Assembly (NCBI RefSeq): GCF_009905725.1
Contig: NZ_JAAAKV010000002.1
Coordinates: forward strand, 496,001 to 560,000
Direction: 5' to 3'
Length of the DNA: 64,000 nucleotides
DNA from: Emticicia sp. CRIBPO
GTDB lineage: Bacteria; Bacteroidota; Bacteroidia; Cytophagales; Spirosomataceae
The notes beneath the pieces were generated by a model. That model did not search any database and was not told the origin of the DNA. It worked only from the letters and a program-made list of their open reading frames with translations. Both the position numbers and the translations under genes were made by a program. This document shows positions 1-9,764 of the stretch, in pieces. Each line of letters opens with the position of its first letter. The stretch's first letter is position 1.

Positions 1-1
1 A

Positions 2-826
2 GTGCTATTGATACTGGCCCTGTTGATTGCCGTTCCTTTCTATTTCACGATACTCAGCCAGGCAGGGCATTCCATGGCACCCGACAAGTTGGTACCAGAC
101 TTTGAGTTCTCTGTTTTTTCAGATTTTATGAGACAAAGCGGCAAGGCCTTCAGGCCTTTTTTCTTTTTCTCTGTGATCCTGAGCTTAGCTTTTATGATGG
201 TCCAGGTATTTTTTTCGGGAGGTTTGGTCTCAGATCTTCAAAAAGCGGATAAGGTATTCAATCTAAAGGTATTTTCAGGAAATTCGCTGGCCCTATTTCC
301 AAAATATGCCGGATTATTTTTCCTCCAGTTAACTTACCTGCTTCTTTCAACGCTCGTGTTTGTACTCTTACTTTTTATTTTTCTTAGTTTCAGTACCGAT
401 GGCAATGAACTCACTTACGTCTATCTGAGTATCATACCACTAGCCTTCATATCTGTTGCGGCCAGTTTTATAATGACGGGCAACGAGTATGCCAAAAACC
501 TGATCTCCCAACATCAATACTTAAGTCCGCTTTCTGCCCTTCATTCGGCCTTCAGTTATGTATTCCGTCATTTAAAAACCATCTTACTTTTCTGGATAAT
601 ACTTGGTGGCTTGTTGCTTACAGGAGTGATATATCTTTTTTCTGATGCCATGATAGGTATGAGTTCTACGGTTACCATAGTGATTATGGTTATTCTTCAG
701 CAATGTTTCATAGTTGCCCGGATATTCTTCAAAACCTGGTCGTTAGCTGCAGCCGCGGAATTCCTCAAGGCCGAACCCGTAACAGTTCCTCAAAAAATTG
801 AGTTACCTGAAGAAAGCCCTGAGTAA
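2..826 (+). CDS. Polytopic membrane protein, 5' end cut by window
   Basis: The reading frame is open from the first bases, and the visible protein (about 274 residues) begins directly inside a hydrophobic helix, so the true start probably lies before the window. Hydrophobic segments lie near residues 1-19, 52-72, 104-130, 140-158, 190-213 and 220-245, followed by a short charged tail. I recognise no catalytic motif and cannot name a family. It lies 34 bases ahead of the DUF2480 gene on the same strand and may share its transcript. The function is unknown; only an integral inner-membrane location is supported. Confidence 0.7.
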   Translation: MLLILALLIAVPFYFTILSQAGHSMAPDKLVPDFEFSVFSDFMRQSGKAFRPFFFFSVILSLAFMMVQVFFSGGLVSDLQKADKVFNLKVFSGNSLALFPKYAGLFFLQLTYLLLSTLVFVLLLFIFLSFSTDGNELTYVYLSIIPLAFISVAASFIMTGNEYAKNLISQHQYLSPLSALHSAFSYVFRHLKTILLFWIILGGLLLTGVIYLFSDAMIGMSSTVTIVIMVILQQCFIVARIFFKTWSLAAAAEFLKAEPVTVPQKIELPEESPE

Positions 827-860
827 ACTTTCGGCCGCCATTTGATGTTAATCTGATACA

Positions 861-1367
861 ATGGAAGAACTAATAGTTAATAAAGTAGCCGCCAGCGGCT
901 TGATTACCCTTGATCTCGAAGATTTTTATCATCCGGGCGAAAGAGTTGTATATGATCTCAAAGACAACCTGTTTATGGGGATGATATTAAAAGAAAAAGA
1001 CTTCAGGGAGTTCCTTAAGCAGCATGACTGGAGTCAGTATGATGGTAAAAACGTCGCCATTATTTGCTCGGAAGACGCCATTATCCCTACCTGGGCTTAT
1101 ATGCTCATGGCGGTCCATCTTGAAGCCCATGCCCATATTTTTGTTTTCGGCGACCTGAAAGACCTTGAAAATAAATTGTATGAAGAGGCTTTAAAAGGAA
1201 TCAATTTTGAAGATTATACCGATCTCAGAGTGGTCGTAAAAGGCTGCAGCAAAGTAGAAGTACCTGTTTCTGTTTATGTCGAAATATCGAGGAGACTTAA
1301 GCCCTTTGTCAAGAGCTTAATGTTCGGGGAGCCCTGCAGCACCGTACCGCTGTACAAAAGAAAATAA
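861..1367 (+). CDS. DUF2480 family protein
   Basis: This 168-residue soluble protein resembles the Bacteroidota DUF2480 family, whose function is not established. It starts with MEELIVNKVA and has conserved-looking stretches around GERVVYDLKDNLF (residues about 26-38) and WAYMLMAVHLE (about 78-88). There is no signal peptide or membrane segment, so it is probably cytoplasmic. It follows the membrane protein closely and ends at a strong bidirectional terminator shared with the convergent OmpH-like gene. The family assignment is from memory of sequence style, without a search. Confidence 0.8.
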   Translation: MEELIVNKVAASGLITLDLEDFYHPGERVVYDLKDNLFMGMILKEKDFREFLKQHDWSQYDGKNVAIICSEDAIIPTWAYMLMAVHLEAHAHIFVFGDLKDLENKLYEEALKGINFEDYTDLRVVVKGCSKVEVPVSVYVEISRRLKPFVKSLMFGEPCSTVPLYKRK

Positions 1368-1386
1368 CATTACCTGTGATAAAAAT

Positions 1387-1423
1387 GAAAAAGCCTCAGA
1401 GGAAATTCTTCTGAGGCTTTTTC
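1387..1423. terminator. Bidirectional rho-independent terminator
   Basis: A perfect 14-bp inverted repeat (GAAAAAGCCTCAGA, 1387-1400, with its complement at 1410-1423) encloses a 9-base loop. The arms begin with A-runs and end with T-runs, so it can work on both strands. It separates the rightward DUF2480 gene from the leftward OmpH-like gene. Confidence 0.85.
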
Positions 1424-1445
1424 GATATCGATCGCTATTGCTTTC

Positions 1446-2033
1446 TTAGTTCTTTGCAGGCGTAGCCGGAGTTGTTGTACTTGTGCTCTTAGCTGCATCT
1501 GCAGGAGGTGTAACACCCAGTTTCTTAAATACAAGGTTAGTGATGTTATCTGACTCAGGAGCAACCAAAACAACCACTGCTGACTGGTATCCGGCATCAG
1601 AATTAAGTACGTAAGTGTAACCCGCTTCTTTAGCCACATCATCAATAGCTTTCTGGATTTTATCCATTACAGGAGCCAAAAGCTCTTGTTGCTTACGTCC
1701 TAAAGCTACTTCAGAATTCTGTTGAAATTCCTGGATTTCACCTTGCTTGTTTTGAAGAGATTTTTCTTTATCGGCACGAATCACAGCTGACATAGAAGCA
1801 CTGTTCTTCTGATAATCTTCATACGACTTTTGAAATTCAGCTACTTTCTCACCGTAAATTTTGTCATATTGAGCTTTTTCTGTAGCCAGCTTAGTCTGAA
1901 TATCTTTTGCTGCAGGTAGGTTCTGCAAAATATAATCTACATTGGTATATCCTATTTTGATGCCCTGTGCATTAACGTTAAATCCAGCAAAAAAAACGAA
2001 AGCTAAAACTGTTAAAAAAAATTTGATTTTCAT
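1446..2033 (-). CDS. OmpH/Skp-family periplasmic chaperone (second copy)
   Basis: This 195-residue protein has a signal peptide (about 1-22, ending FNVNA before Gln), then the typical opening KIGYTNVDYILQNLP, and a long charged helical region of the Skp/OmpH coiled-coil type (about residues 45-135). The family holds unfolded outer-membrane proteins in the periplasm and hands them to the BAM complex. The C-terminus carries a low-complexity Ala/Thr/Pro/Ser tail (about 175-195). It is the last gene of the bamA-ompH-ompH series, and its tail distinguishes it from the neighbouring paralogue. The family call is firm; exact client proteins are unknown. Confidence 0.88.
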   Translation of the reverse strand: MKIKFFLTVLAFVFFAGFNVNAQGIKIGYTNVDYILQNLPAAKDIQTKLATEKAQYDKIYGEKVAEFQKSYEDYQKNSASMSAVIRADKEKSLQNKQGEIQEFQQNSEVALGRKQQELLAPVMDKIQKAIDDVAKEAGYTYVLNSDAGYQSAVVVLVAPESDNITNLVFKKLGVTPPADAAKSTSTTTPATPAKN

Positions 2034-2080
2034 TTCTGTAGTATTAAATATTTAATTTGGTTGTTTATTTATATAATAAA

Positions 2081-2602
2081 TTATTTTTTACTCACGCCAA
2101 TTCCAAGATCTTCGATGATGTAATCTGTGTAATCATGCCTTGGATCAGCATAGATCATACTCATATCGGAAGCTTTGTCAAAGATAAACATAAGTTTTTT
2201 CTGTCTCGCAATTTTTTCACAGGATTTGTATATTTCATCCATGATCGGCTTGATTATCTCCTTTTTCTTCTGAAAAATAAGTCCATTCATTCCGAAAACG
2301 TTATTATTCAGCTCCTTAACTTCTTCTTCCTTCTGCTGTATCTCATTCAGTCTTTCACGTTTCATATCGGCAGTTAAAAGGATTTCTTCTTGTTGAAACT
2401 TCTCTTTTAACTTATCCAGGTCATTATATTTGGTCTTGATATCCTTTACCCATTTATCAGCATATTGATTCATCGACTCATTCGCTGCTTTATATTCTGG
2501 CATCTTATTCATGATATATTCAATATCAATATACCCGAATTTCTGAGCAAAAACCTGCGTACTACCAACCAATAACAATAGAACAAATAATATCTTTTTC
2601 AT
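2081..2602 (-). CDS. OmpH/Skp-family periplasmic chaperone (first copy)
   Basis: This 173-residue protein has a signal peptide (about 1-19, ending QVFA before Gln), followed by KFGYIDIEYIMNKMPEYK and a long charged helix typical of Skp/OmpH. It lies directly downstream of bamA on the same strand, which is the usual Bacteroidota arrangement and fits a chaperone that delivers unfolded outer-membrane proteins to the BAM machine. It lacks the Ala/Thr/Pro-rich tail of the next gene. The two copies probably arose by tandem duplication; their opening motifs and lengths are similar but the helices have diverged. Confidence 0.88.
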   Translation of the reverse strand: MKKILFVLLLLVGSTQVFAQKFGYIDIEYIMNKMPEYKAANESMNQYADKWVKDIKTKYNDLDKLKEKFQQEEILLTADMKRERLNEIQQKEEEVKELNNNVFGMNGLIFQKKKEIIKPIMDEIYKSCEKIARQKKLMFIFDKASDMSMIYADPRHDYTDYIIEDLGIGVSKK

Positions 2603-2705
2603 TTTTGCTCAATCAAAACCTTTTAATGTTGCTGATTTATTCATTTGACTTACTAAACGTACCAATGGTTAATTTCTGATATATTATTAACAGAGTTTTA
2701 ACACA

Positions 2706-5333
2706 TTAACGGATTTGCTGCCCGATACTGAACGTAAAGTTTTTCAAGCCTTTATTCTGTAATCCCGGAATCGGGTCAAAACCATAACCATAATCAAGAC
2801 CCAGCAAACCAAAGGCAGCCATGAAAATCCTGGCACCCACACCGGCTGTACGTCTGAGTTTGAATGGGTTGTAATCCTGATAACTTCCCCAGCTGTTTCC
2901 GGCCTCTGCAAAACCAAGCACAAAGATGGTTGCCTGCGGATTAAGTGACACAGGATATCTGAGTTCAAGAGCGTATTTGCTATAGACGATACCACCTTGT
3001 CTGGTACTGATACTGGAGTTTCCGGTAAGTAAGTCAGTTTGTTCCTGCAGTGACCTTTCTTTTACAACGGCTTCTTCATAACCTCTTAATCCTATCAGGT
3101 CAGCACCCACGTTCATGGCATTCTGCATACCCATACCTGCACCACCGAGAATAAACCTTCCGAACGGACTGAATCCGGTAGTAGAAGAATATTTACCCAG
3201 GAAGCCCATATTGGCTTTGGCGTGGAATACCAGCTTGCCTACCACAGGAGTATACCAGTCGGCATCAAACATCCATTTATGACCTTCAAGCCAGTTATAA
3301 GGACTTGCAATTACTTTTTCTTTGTCTCTCAGTAGTGAGTACGGCGGGTTAAATGTAGCTGACAGGTTAAATGAAGACCCCGATCTTGAGAAGGTAGGGT
3401 TATCCAGACTGTATCTTGAAAGGTTGATACCCAATGAAAGGTCGTTGGCCACCCCTCTTGTAAAGCCGGGAATAAAATAACTGTCAAATACATTATAACG
3501 CTGATAAGAGAGCGTACCACTCAGGTTGAAGTTCCTGTCAGGCCAGTTCAATCTTTTACCATATGTTACAGAGGCACCGGTGTTTTTGAAATAACCATTA
3601 CCGTAAATACTTGAACCCAGCAATGCCGAGCTGCTTGAACCATATAATTTGGCAAGTCTCGCAGAATAACTCCTGTTATCAGACGAAGTATGGAACAAAC
3701 TCACAGAGAATGAATTCGGTTTTTTACCGCCCATCCACGGTTCTGTAAATGAGATCGAATAAGTCTGATAAAAACGTCCACTGGCCTGCATACGAATAGC
3801 CAGACGCTGACCGTCTCCTTTAGGCAAAGGTTTGTAAACACCTTGTCTGAACTTAAGCATGTCTTTAATCGCAAAGTTGTTAAATACGATACCGAACGTA
3901 CCGACAAACCCTTGCAAACCTCCCCATCCACCGGAGAGTTCTATATTATCATTTGACTTTTCTTCTACATTATATTCCACGTCTACTGTACCGTCTGCCT
4001 GCGGAACAGGCTTAGGTTCAATTTTCTGCGGATCAAAATAACCGAGCTTTGAAAGCATCTGGGTAGTTTCGATCAAGTCGGTTTTACTGAATTTCTGCCC
4101 CGGTTTGGTCAGAATCTCACGCATCACCACATGGTCGCTGGTTTTGGTGTTACCATTCAGGACAATCCTGTTGATGGTAGCCTGCTTACCTTCAAAAATC
4201 CTCATCTCTATGTCTATCGAATCACCTTCAATGGCTACTTCAATAGGCTGACAGCTAAAATAAAGATAACCATCATCCATATAATAGGAACTCACGTCAT
4301 TCTGAGGAATACCGTTAATCTTTTTCTCCAGTTCTTCCGGATTATACAAATCTCCTTTTTTAACACCCAGAATCATAGAAAGGGTATCACTTGATCTGAG
4401 GTAGTTACCACTCCAGGTGATATTACGATAATAGAACTTCCTGCCTTCATTCAGATTAAGAACGATATTTACGTTTCTGTCATCCACTTTAATGAGAGAG
4501 TCAGATACCAGCTGGGCATTTCTGTATCCCCGCTTCTGGAACCATTTAACCAATGTTTCCTTGTCTTCGGCAAATTTCTTTGGTACGTACTTTGAAGGAG
4601 AAAAAATTCTGAGGGGGGCTTTCACTCTGGTGCCTTTCATTTTAGAAAGGGCTTTCCATTCCGGCACTTCTTCTATACCGTTCAGTTGTATACCGGATAT
4701 TTTGACCTTATGCTTCTTATCGATATTAAATACCAAAGCTGCATTATTGGCTCTGAGTGTATCTCCTATCTGCTGAACCTGCACCGTTGTATTCAAAAAA
4801 CCTTTTTCGATAAAATGCTTCTTAATGGTCAGCTGAAGGTTTTTCACCATGGCATCGGTGATTACCTTGCCCTTATTGGTTTTGATCTTTTCCTCCACAC
4901 TTTCCTGCTCACCTTTTCTGATACCTTTGAGAACAATCTTGTTCAGCCTCGGCCTTTCTTTAAGATTAATATCAAGCCAGACTTTCTTACCCTCTACTTT
5001 GGTGATGTTAATGGCTACTTCTTCAATAATCCCTTGGTCCATTAATCTCTTCATGGCTGTCGAGATCCTTTCACCAGGAATGAACAACTGGTCATTGACA
5101 TTAAGGCCTGAAACTGAAATCAGTGTATTGGGATCAAGGAATTTCACACCGGAAACGGTGATACCTGCAATGACATACTCCTGAGGATTCTCAAAATCGA
5201 CTATGTTCTGAACTTTGGGGGTTTCATTTTGTTTTGCTCCGATACCAATCCTGAACTGGGCTTTGGCCATAAAACTGTAAAAAAAACAAAAACAAATGAC
5301 CAGTGCCGGTCTAAGCCTTATAGCTTTCATCAT
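2706..5333 (-). CDS. bamA: Outer membrane protein assembly factor BamA
   Basis: This 875-residue protein has a signal peptide (about 1-25, ending AKA before Gln), a series of periplasmic POTRA domains (about 50-450) and a C-terminal Omp85 beta-barrel (about 460-875). The barrel contains GLRGYEE near residue 745, the counterpart of the conserved loop-6 RGF/RGY motif. BamA inserts and folds beta-barrel proteins in the outer membrane. It sits between uppS (5-base gap) and the two Skp-like genes, the usual Bacteroidota order. Its length is normal for the family, and no frameshift is visible. Confidence 0.95.
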   Translation of the reverse strand: MMKAIRLRPALVICFCFFYSFMAKAQFRIGIGAKQNETPKVQNIVDFENPQEYVIAGITVSGVKFLDPNTLISVSGLNVNDQLFIPGERISTAMKRLMDQGIIEEVAINITKVEGKKVWLDINLKERPRLNKIVLKGIRKGEQESVEEKIKTNKGKVITDAMVKNLQLTIKKHFIEKGFLNTTVQVQQIGDTLRANNAALVFNIDKKHKVKISGIQLNGIEEVPEWKALSKMKGTRVKAPLRIFSPSKYVPKKFAEDKETLVKWFQKRGYRNAQLVSDSLIKVDDRNVNIVLNLNEGRKFYYRNITWSGNYLRSSDTLSMILGVKKGDLYNPEELEKKINGIPQNDVSSYYMDDGYLYFSCQPIEVAIEGDSIDIEMRIFEGKQATINRIVLNGNTKTSDHVVMREILTKPGQKFSKTDLIETTQMLSKLGYFDPQKIEPKPVPQADGTVDVEYNVEEKSNDNIELSGGWGGLQGFVGTFGIVFNNFAIKDMLKFRQGVYKPLPKGDGQRLAIRMQASGRFYQTYSISFTEPWMGGKKPNSFSVSLFHTSSDNRSYSARLAKLYGSSSSALLGSSIYGNGYFKNTGASVTYGKRLNWPDRNFNLSGTLSYQRYNVFDSYFIPGFTRGVANDLSLGINLSRYSLDNPTFSRSGSSFNLSATFNPPYSLLRDKEKVIASPYNWLEGHKWMFDADWYTPVVGKLVFHAKANMGFLGKYSSTTGFSPFGRFILGGAGMGMQNAMNVGADLIGLRGYEEAVVKERSLQEQTDLLTGNSSISTRQGGIVYSKYALELRYPVSLNPQATIFVLGFAEAGNSWGSYQDYNPFKLRRTAGVGARIFMAAFGLLGLDYGYGFDPIPGLQNKGLKNFTFSIGQQIR

Positions 5334-5338
5334 GTATG

Positions 5339-6082
5339 TTAGGTACTTTTAACTTGATCTCCTGTTTTTCCAAATCTCCTTTCTCGTTGCTGATAGGTCA
5401 AAACAGCATTAAATAAATGTTCTTTTCTGAATTCAGGCCAGTAGATATCATCCATAAAAAGTAATTCAGCATAGGCAGATTGCCATAACAAATAATTACT
5501 GATCCTGTGATCTCCACCCGTCCTTATTAGTAAGTCGACATCCGGGGCCTCTTCCGTTGCCAGGTACTCACAAAAATTTGTTTCATTTATATCTTCAACC
5601 GCCATTTTACCGGCTTTGACTTCTCCTGCAATGCTTTTAACGGCCTGAATTATATCCCATTTCCCACTGTAACTCAGGGCCAGGATAAGCGTCAGTCCGG
5701 TGTTGTCTTTAGTCATCTCAATCGCCTCATCCAGTTCTCTTCTTGCCCTGGAAGGCAACTGATCCTTATCTCCGATGGATTTAAGTTTTACATTATTCTT
5801 GTGTAGTTCAGGCACCTCATCCCGTATGGTTTTTACGAGAAGTTGCATGATTCCGTCCACCTCCAGCTTAGGCCGGTTCCAGTTTTCAGTTGAAAAGGTA
5901 TATAATGTAAGGTACTTTATTCCAATTTCAGAACATGCCTCAACAGTATCACGCACAGATCTGATGCCGTGATGGTGCCCGAAAATCCTCATGGCACCCT
6001 GTTTTTTAGCCCACCTGCCGTTTCCGTCCATAATAACGGCGATGTGCTTGGGTAAATTGCTTAAATCAATTTTTTCTTCCAC
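5339..6082 (-). CDS. uppS: Isoprenyl transferase (undecaprenyl diphosphate synthase)
   Basis: This 247-residue cis-prenyltransferase carries the N-terminal signature HIAVIMDGNGRWAKKQG, with the catalytic Asp at residue 19, plus TLYTFSTENWNRP and the C-terminal DLLIRTGGDHRISNYLLWQ and EL motifs that bind diphosphate and FPP. It condenses isopentenyl diphosphate onto farnesyl diphosphate to give the C55 carrier lipid for peptidoglycan and surface polysaccharide. It ends 5 bases before bamA, so the two are almost certainly cotranscribed. The length is typical, and all motifs are present. Confidence 0.96.
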   Translation of the reverse strand: MEEKIDLSNLPKHIAVIMDGNGRWAKKQGAMRIFGHHHGIRSVRDTVEACSEIGIKYLTLYTFSTENWNRPKLEVDGIMQLLVKTIRDEVPELHKNNVKLKSIGDKDQLPSRARRELDEAIEMTKDNTGLTLILALSYSGKWDIIQAVKSIAGEVKAGKMAVEDINETNFCEYLATEEAPDVDLLIRTGGDHRISNYLLWQSAYAELLFMDDIYWPEFRKEHLFNAVLTYQQRERRFGKTGDQVKST

Positions 6083-6193
6083 TTACTATTGCATTAAAAA
6101 TCGGGTCAAATTACAGCTTTTTCTTCATCAAAATCAAAAAAGGAATGCAAAGTTAAGAAAAAACAAGGCTAATAAAAATAAATTGAAAATCAG

Positions 6194-6925
6194 TTATCTA
6201 CCGGGAGGACAATAAACCTTATAAAAGACGTAGCTGATATAAAAATTGGTGTAAAAATACTTGTCTGCCTGTGGAGTATTGGCCATGTCATAGAGATCGA
6301 TTGGGGTACTTCGTCCTTTATAGAAATTCCTCTGAGGACTGTAGCTAAGTCCGTCAAACAGATCCGACTGCTTCTTATTTAACAGAAATCTTGAACCAAA
6401 CTCAATACCGAAATTCCATTGGTACTTCCACACCTTTTTTATTCCTACACCAATCGGTATATTATAGTTAGGTGTGTTTCCATGTTTTATAACACGTACA
6501 ATGCCACCGGAATAAATGTTCTGTCTGGGATTCTGATGAGCTCCGAAACCACCAAAAAGATAAGGAGTCCAGTTCGAGTTAGACCTGGAAGTTGATCTGA
6601 AATTCAGGAAATTATACTCTACCTGTCCTGAATATTCCACAATAAGGTTCCTGAAACGAAAACCCCTGGCTTCATTTAAAGCATATCCTGACTTTTTATC
6701 ATCCCCACTCACCCATCCTCCCATAGCCCCTACTTTAAAGGAAAGTGAGTTATTGAAGTTATACCTGGCCAGTAAATTCCCGGCAGCATGGATATTAAAA
6801 GGCCGGAATGAAGGGTTAAGGTCTCCCTTATAATGTGTAACGCCCGCTCCTACACCCACTTCCATTTTCTGGGCTCTTAAAGAGGGTATACAAACAATGA
6901 AAAGGAATAAGGTTTTTTTTATCAC
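6194..6925 (-). CDS. DUF6089-type outer membrane beta-barrel protein
   Basis: This 243-residue protein starts with GTG; using it gives a signal peptide (MIKKTLFLFIVCIPSLRAQ), while the first ATG at residue 21 would remove it. The mature part opens with EVGVGAGVTHYKGDLNP and consists of alternating aromatic beta-strands, typical of the small Bacteroidota barrels of the DUF6089 type. It ends in CPPGR, close to the CPPIK ending of the next upstream gene, so the two are likely paralogues. It lies between that gene and uppS in the envelope block. The precise function is unknown. Confidence 0.8.
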   Translation of the reverse strand: MIKKTLFLFIVCIPSLRAQKMEVGVGAGVTHYKGDLNPSFRPFNIHAAGNLLARYNFNNSLSFKVGAMGGWVSGDDKKSGYALNEARGFRFRNLIVEYSGQVEYNFLNFRSTSRSNSNWTPYLFGGFGAHQNPRQNIYSGGIVRVIKHGNTPNYNIPIGVGIKKVWKYQWNFGIEFGSRFLLNKKQSDLFDGLSYSPQRNFYKGRSTPIDLYDMANTPQADKYFYTNFYISYVFYKVYCPPGR

Positions 6926-6998
6926 AATAATACTTTTGGGTATTCAGGAAACACAAAGTTCCGTTTTTTATTCCAATTATAAAAATAGTAGTATTATA

Positions 6999-8066
6999 TC
7001 ATTTAATCGGTGGGCATTTAATGGAGTTACTGAGTATATAGCTGATAGTAAACTGGGTAACAATATATACATCTAAAGGACTTTGTCCTCCTCTTTTACT
7101 TCCTACCCCAAATCCATAATAATCCGCTGCGTTGTTTACAGGAGACATTCCTGTAGTACTTGTCCCCGGAGACAGTTTCTGGACAATTTGCAAAAAAGAA
7201 GGCAGCCTGTCTTTTAAACCATTAGCTGTCCTGTTTTCATCAGCTCTGTAAGCCAGACCGGCAGCATCAGGACCAAGATTACTTAATAACACCGCAGGAT
7301 CGACATAAGCATCAGAGCCGACATCATCCAGATAATCAAATGGTGTTATTCTTAAGGAAGCCTCAGCAGTAAAATCGAACTTTTCATTGATTTTTACTCT
7401 TACTCCGAAACCTATCGGCATTACCGGCTGAATGAGCGAATAGGGCTTCTTATATCCCGGAATACCCTGACCCGCAGTACTGTAAGGCTTAAGAGATGCC
7501 CAATCTGACTCAACAAGATTACCGCTCGCATCAAGGGTGGGCCTCAATTTAGCCTGGGGGTTGTGCCCGTAAAAGCCGATACCGATAGCAAAATAAGGAA
7601 CTACTGAACTTCTGCCCTTGGCTCCTTTGCCCTCCTGTGGTACCAGGTTAAAAAGACCTGAAATAGTAAATTCTTTGATATCGTTTCTGAAGTGCAGGTT
7701 TCTAAGGTAATTATTGAATAATTTCTCAAAATTACGATTGGAGTAAGTATGATCATCTCCGGCAATCCTGGCATAGGTAAAAGACACCCTGGCCGCAGCA
7801 TTGGTGGTAAGGAAACGGGTGTAATTGATGCTTCCGTTCCATCTGACATTGGTGTAAAGACCGTAGTAAAAATAAGTGTAAGGTGCCAGATCTCCGAAAT
7901 AGTGCGATGTGCCCGCCCCGACTCCTATCGTAGCATATTGACTCAGTAGTTTTTGTTTACTGAAAATTCCGTTTTTTTGTGCAAAAGTAAGATTACAAAA
8001 AGCCAGTATCAAAATGAAAGCAAGACCTGTTTTTCTTCCTGATCTATAGAGCATAGTTATTCTCAT
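6999..8066 (-). CDS. DUF6089-type outer membrane beta-barrel protein
   Basis: This 355-residue protein has a signal peptide ending NLTFA before Gln-Lys. The start may be ATG at 8066 or the in-frame ATG at 8054. The mature protein opens with IGVGAGTSHYFGDLAPY, matching the EVGVGAGVTHYKGDLNP opening of the adjacent 243-residue barrel, and ends KCPPIK. It is longer than its neighbour because of inserted loops around residues 160-300. Both sit between nadK and uppS-bamA, so a role in envelope assembly is plausible, but this is inference from position only. Confidence 0.8.
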   Translation of the reverse strand: MRITMLYRSGRKTGLAFILILAFCNLTFAQKNGIFSKQKLLSQYATIGVGAGTSHYFGDLAPYTYFYYGLYTNVRWNGSINYTRFLTTNAAARVSFTYARIAGDDHTYSNRNFEKLFNNYLRNLHFRNDIKEFTISGLFNLVPQEGKGAKGRSSVVPYFAIGIGFYGHNPQAKLRPTLDASGNLVESDWASLKPYSTAGQGIPGYKKPYSLIQPVMPIGFGVRVKINEKFDFTAEASLRITPFDYLDDVGSDAYVDPAVLLSNLGPDAAGLAYRADENRTANGLKDRLPSFLQIVQKLSPGTSTTGMSPVNNAADYYGFGVGSKRGGQSPLDVYIVTQFTISYILSNSIKCPPIK

Positions 8067-8146
8067 AAAATTTTGAAAAGCGTATTCAGAACGCTCAGAA
8101 TGTTTTTTTTATTGTCTACTTTTTGGTTTAGCGAAAAATCATTCTC

Positions 8147-9034
8147 TCACACCCTGTTTCTGACATCCTTTCCCCAGCTAAGTTTTTCCCGCAATGTGGT
8201 CAGGAAACCCTCTCCTTCTATCGTTACGAGCTTAGCCTTAAAGTCTTCTTTCCTGATGTTGATATCTGCCTCCACATCCCCGATAATTTTAGCCCTGGCA
8301 TCCATCGAAACCAGGTAATTATTACTCCGGCTTTCTACTTTCAACGAGATCAGGCTGTCACTGGAAACCACAATCGGCCTCACGAACAAATTATGAGGAC
8401 AGATGGGTGTTATAATAAAGTTATCGGAATGCGGCATGACCAGCGGCCCTCCGCAACTCAGATTATAACCCGTTGATCCGGTGGACGTTGCCACCATCAA
8501 TCCGTCAGCCCAATAGGAATTCAGAAACTCTCCGTTGATATAAGCATGAATGATAATCATGGAAGAGGTATCGGTCTTCGATATCGCTATTTCATTCAAG
8601 GCAAAATTCGTGCCTTTTTCAAATAATTCGATATCTGAATCCGCGTGGACCATCGTCCGCTCGTCTACCGAATATTGCTTATTAATGATTTTCTGGATCG
8701 TTTCCTTGATGTGCTGTGGCTGAACGGCGGTCAAAAAACCCAGTCGCCCGAAATTAATACCCAAAATTGGAAGCTCCCTGTCGCCAACATGACTGAGGGT
8801 TTCGAGGAAAGTACCATCACCGCCCAAACTCAGTACAATGTCCGCGTCAAAGATTTCACTCCTGGAATCGTAGAATTGTTGTGTTTTGAAATTGATCCCT
8901 GATGAAGAGAGTATTCTGGCAAAGGAATTGGAAATCTGAACAGGTAAATCATTTTTATCCAACTCGTCAAAGATTTCCTGAACATGTGCTTTTGATTCAG
9001 GTTTGAATTCACGACCATGAATGGCAAACTTCAT
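8147..9034 (-). CDS. nadK: NAD kinase
   Basis: This 295-residue cytoplasmic enzyme phosphorylates NAD to NADP. It shows the family GGDGT motif (residues 71-75, within LSLGGDGTFLETLSHVG), the INFGRLGFL stretch that follows, the NEIAISK motif, and the DGLMVATSTGSTGYNLSCGGP region that contacts NAD. The length is typical. It is preceded by a CBS-domain gene (49-base gap), and this pairing is common in Cytophagales. No regulation is visible in the sequence. Confidence 0.96.
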   Translation of the reverse strand: MKFAIHGREFKPESKAHVQEIFDELDKNDLPVQISNSFARILSSSGINFKTQQFYDSRSEIFDADIVLSLGGDGTFLETLSHVGDRELPILGINFGRLGFLTAVQPQHIKETIQKIINKQYSVDERTMVHADSDIELFEKGTNFALNEIAISKTDTSSMIIIHAYINGEFLNSYWADGLMVATSTGSTGYNLSCGGPLVMPHSDNFIITPICPHNLFVRPIVVSSDSLISLKVESRSNNYLVSMDARAKIIGDVEADINIRKEDFKAKLVTIEGEGFLTTLREKLSWGKDVRNRV

Positions 9035-9083
9035 AAGACAACTATTTTTTTAACAAAAATAGCTTAAAATGCATTAAGGGGAA

Positions 9084-9749
9084 TTAAATACTCAAATATT
9101 TCATCAACATATCATACCTGTCTTTTTCAAGACTATCGACAGGCTCGCTGGTATGATAGGATTCTACCTCAAAACCAAAGCGGTTGAGGGTGCTGAGCAG
9201 AGAAGAAATGTCTTTCCTGTTAAGTTTCAGGGTAAGCTTAAGATTATTATCAAGGTCGTAAGTCGAGCCGGTCAGATAAGATCCGATAATTTTGATTTTT
9301 TCAGACTCAACCAGCCTTGAAATCTCCGTAAGAGAGTAATCTCTGTTCTTAAGATTGATCTCAATCACAGAACCCTGCTCTCCGAAACCAAGTTCGGTTA
9401 TAAATGACCTGGTGACCTCAGAGGTATTGATGACACCCAGAAAATGGCTTTCGTTGTCCAGAACCGCCATAAAAGAAACGTTTTCTTCTACCAGACTTCC
9501 GATGATCTCGTAAATATGCTGGTGTCCGTAAACAAACTTGTCCTGATATAAGGGCAGAATAGCGTCAAGCTTCTCTTCGTAATCAAAATTAAGCAGGATG
9601 TCTTCTGTGAAAATACCTAAATAAGTCTGCCCGTCTGCATAAACCAGCTGGTCGTAACGAAAATCGGTCATCAGCTGTAAGGCTCTTTCAACAGAGTCTC
9701 CAGGTTTCAAAACCGGTAATTCATTATTTATAAGATCTGCAGCCAGCAT
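9084..9749 (-). CDS. CBS-domain protein
   Basis: This 221-residue soluble protein has a pair of CBS motifs in residues about 1-125 (GDSVERALQLMTDFRYDQLVY and the later VSFMAVLDNESHFLGVINTSEV). A C-terminal ACT-like region follows (about 130-200), with GSVIEINLKNRDYSLTEIS and a second half ending RFGFEVESY. CBS pairs usually bind adenine nucleotides, and ACT-like domains bind small ligands. Its position between an alpha/beta hydrolase and nadK suggests a nucleotide-sensing role, which is inference. No enzyme domain is attached. Confidence 0.85.
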   Translation of the reverse strand: MLAADLINNELPVLKPGDSVERALQLMTDFRYDQLVYADGQTYLGIFTEDILLNFDYEEKLDAILPLYQDKFVYGHQHIYEIIGSLVEENVSFMAVLDNESHFLGVINTSEVTRSFITELGFGEQGSVIEINLKNRDYSLTEISRLVESEKIKIIGSYLTGSTYDLDNNLKLTLKLNRKDISSLLSTLNRFGFEVESYHTSEPVDSLEKDRYDMLMKYLSI

Positions 9750-9764
9750 ATTGCTTAAATTTAT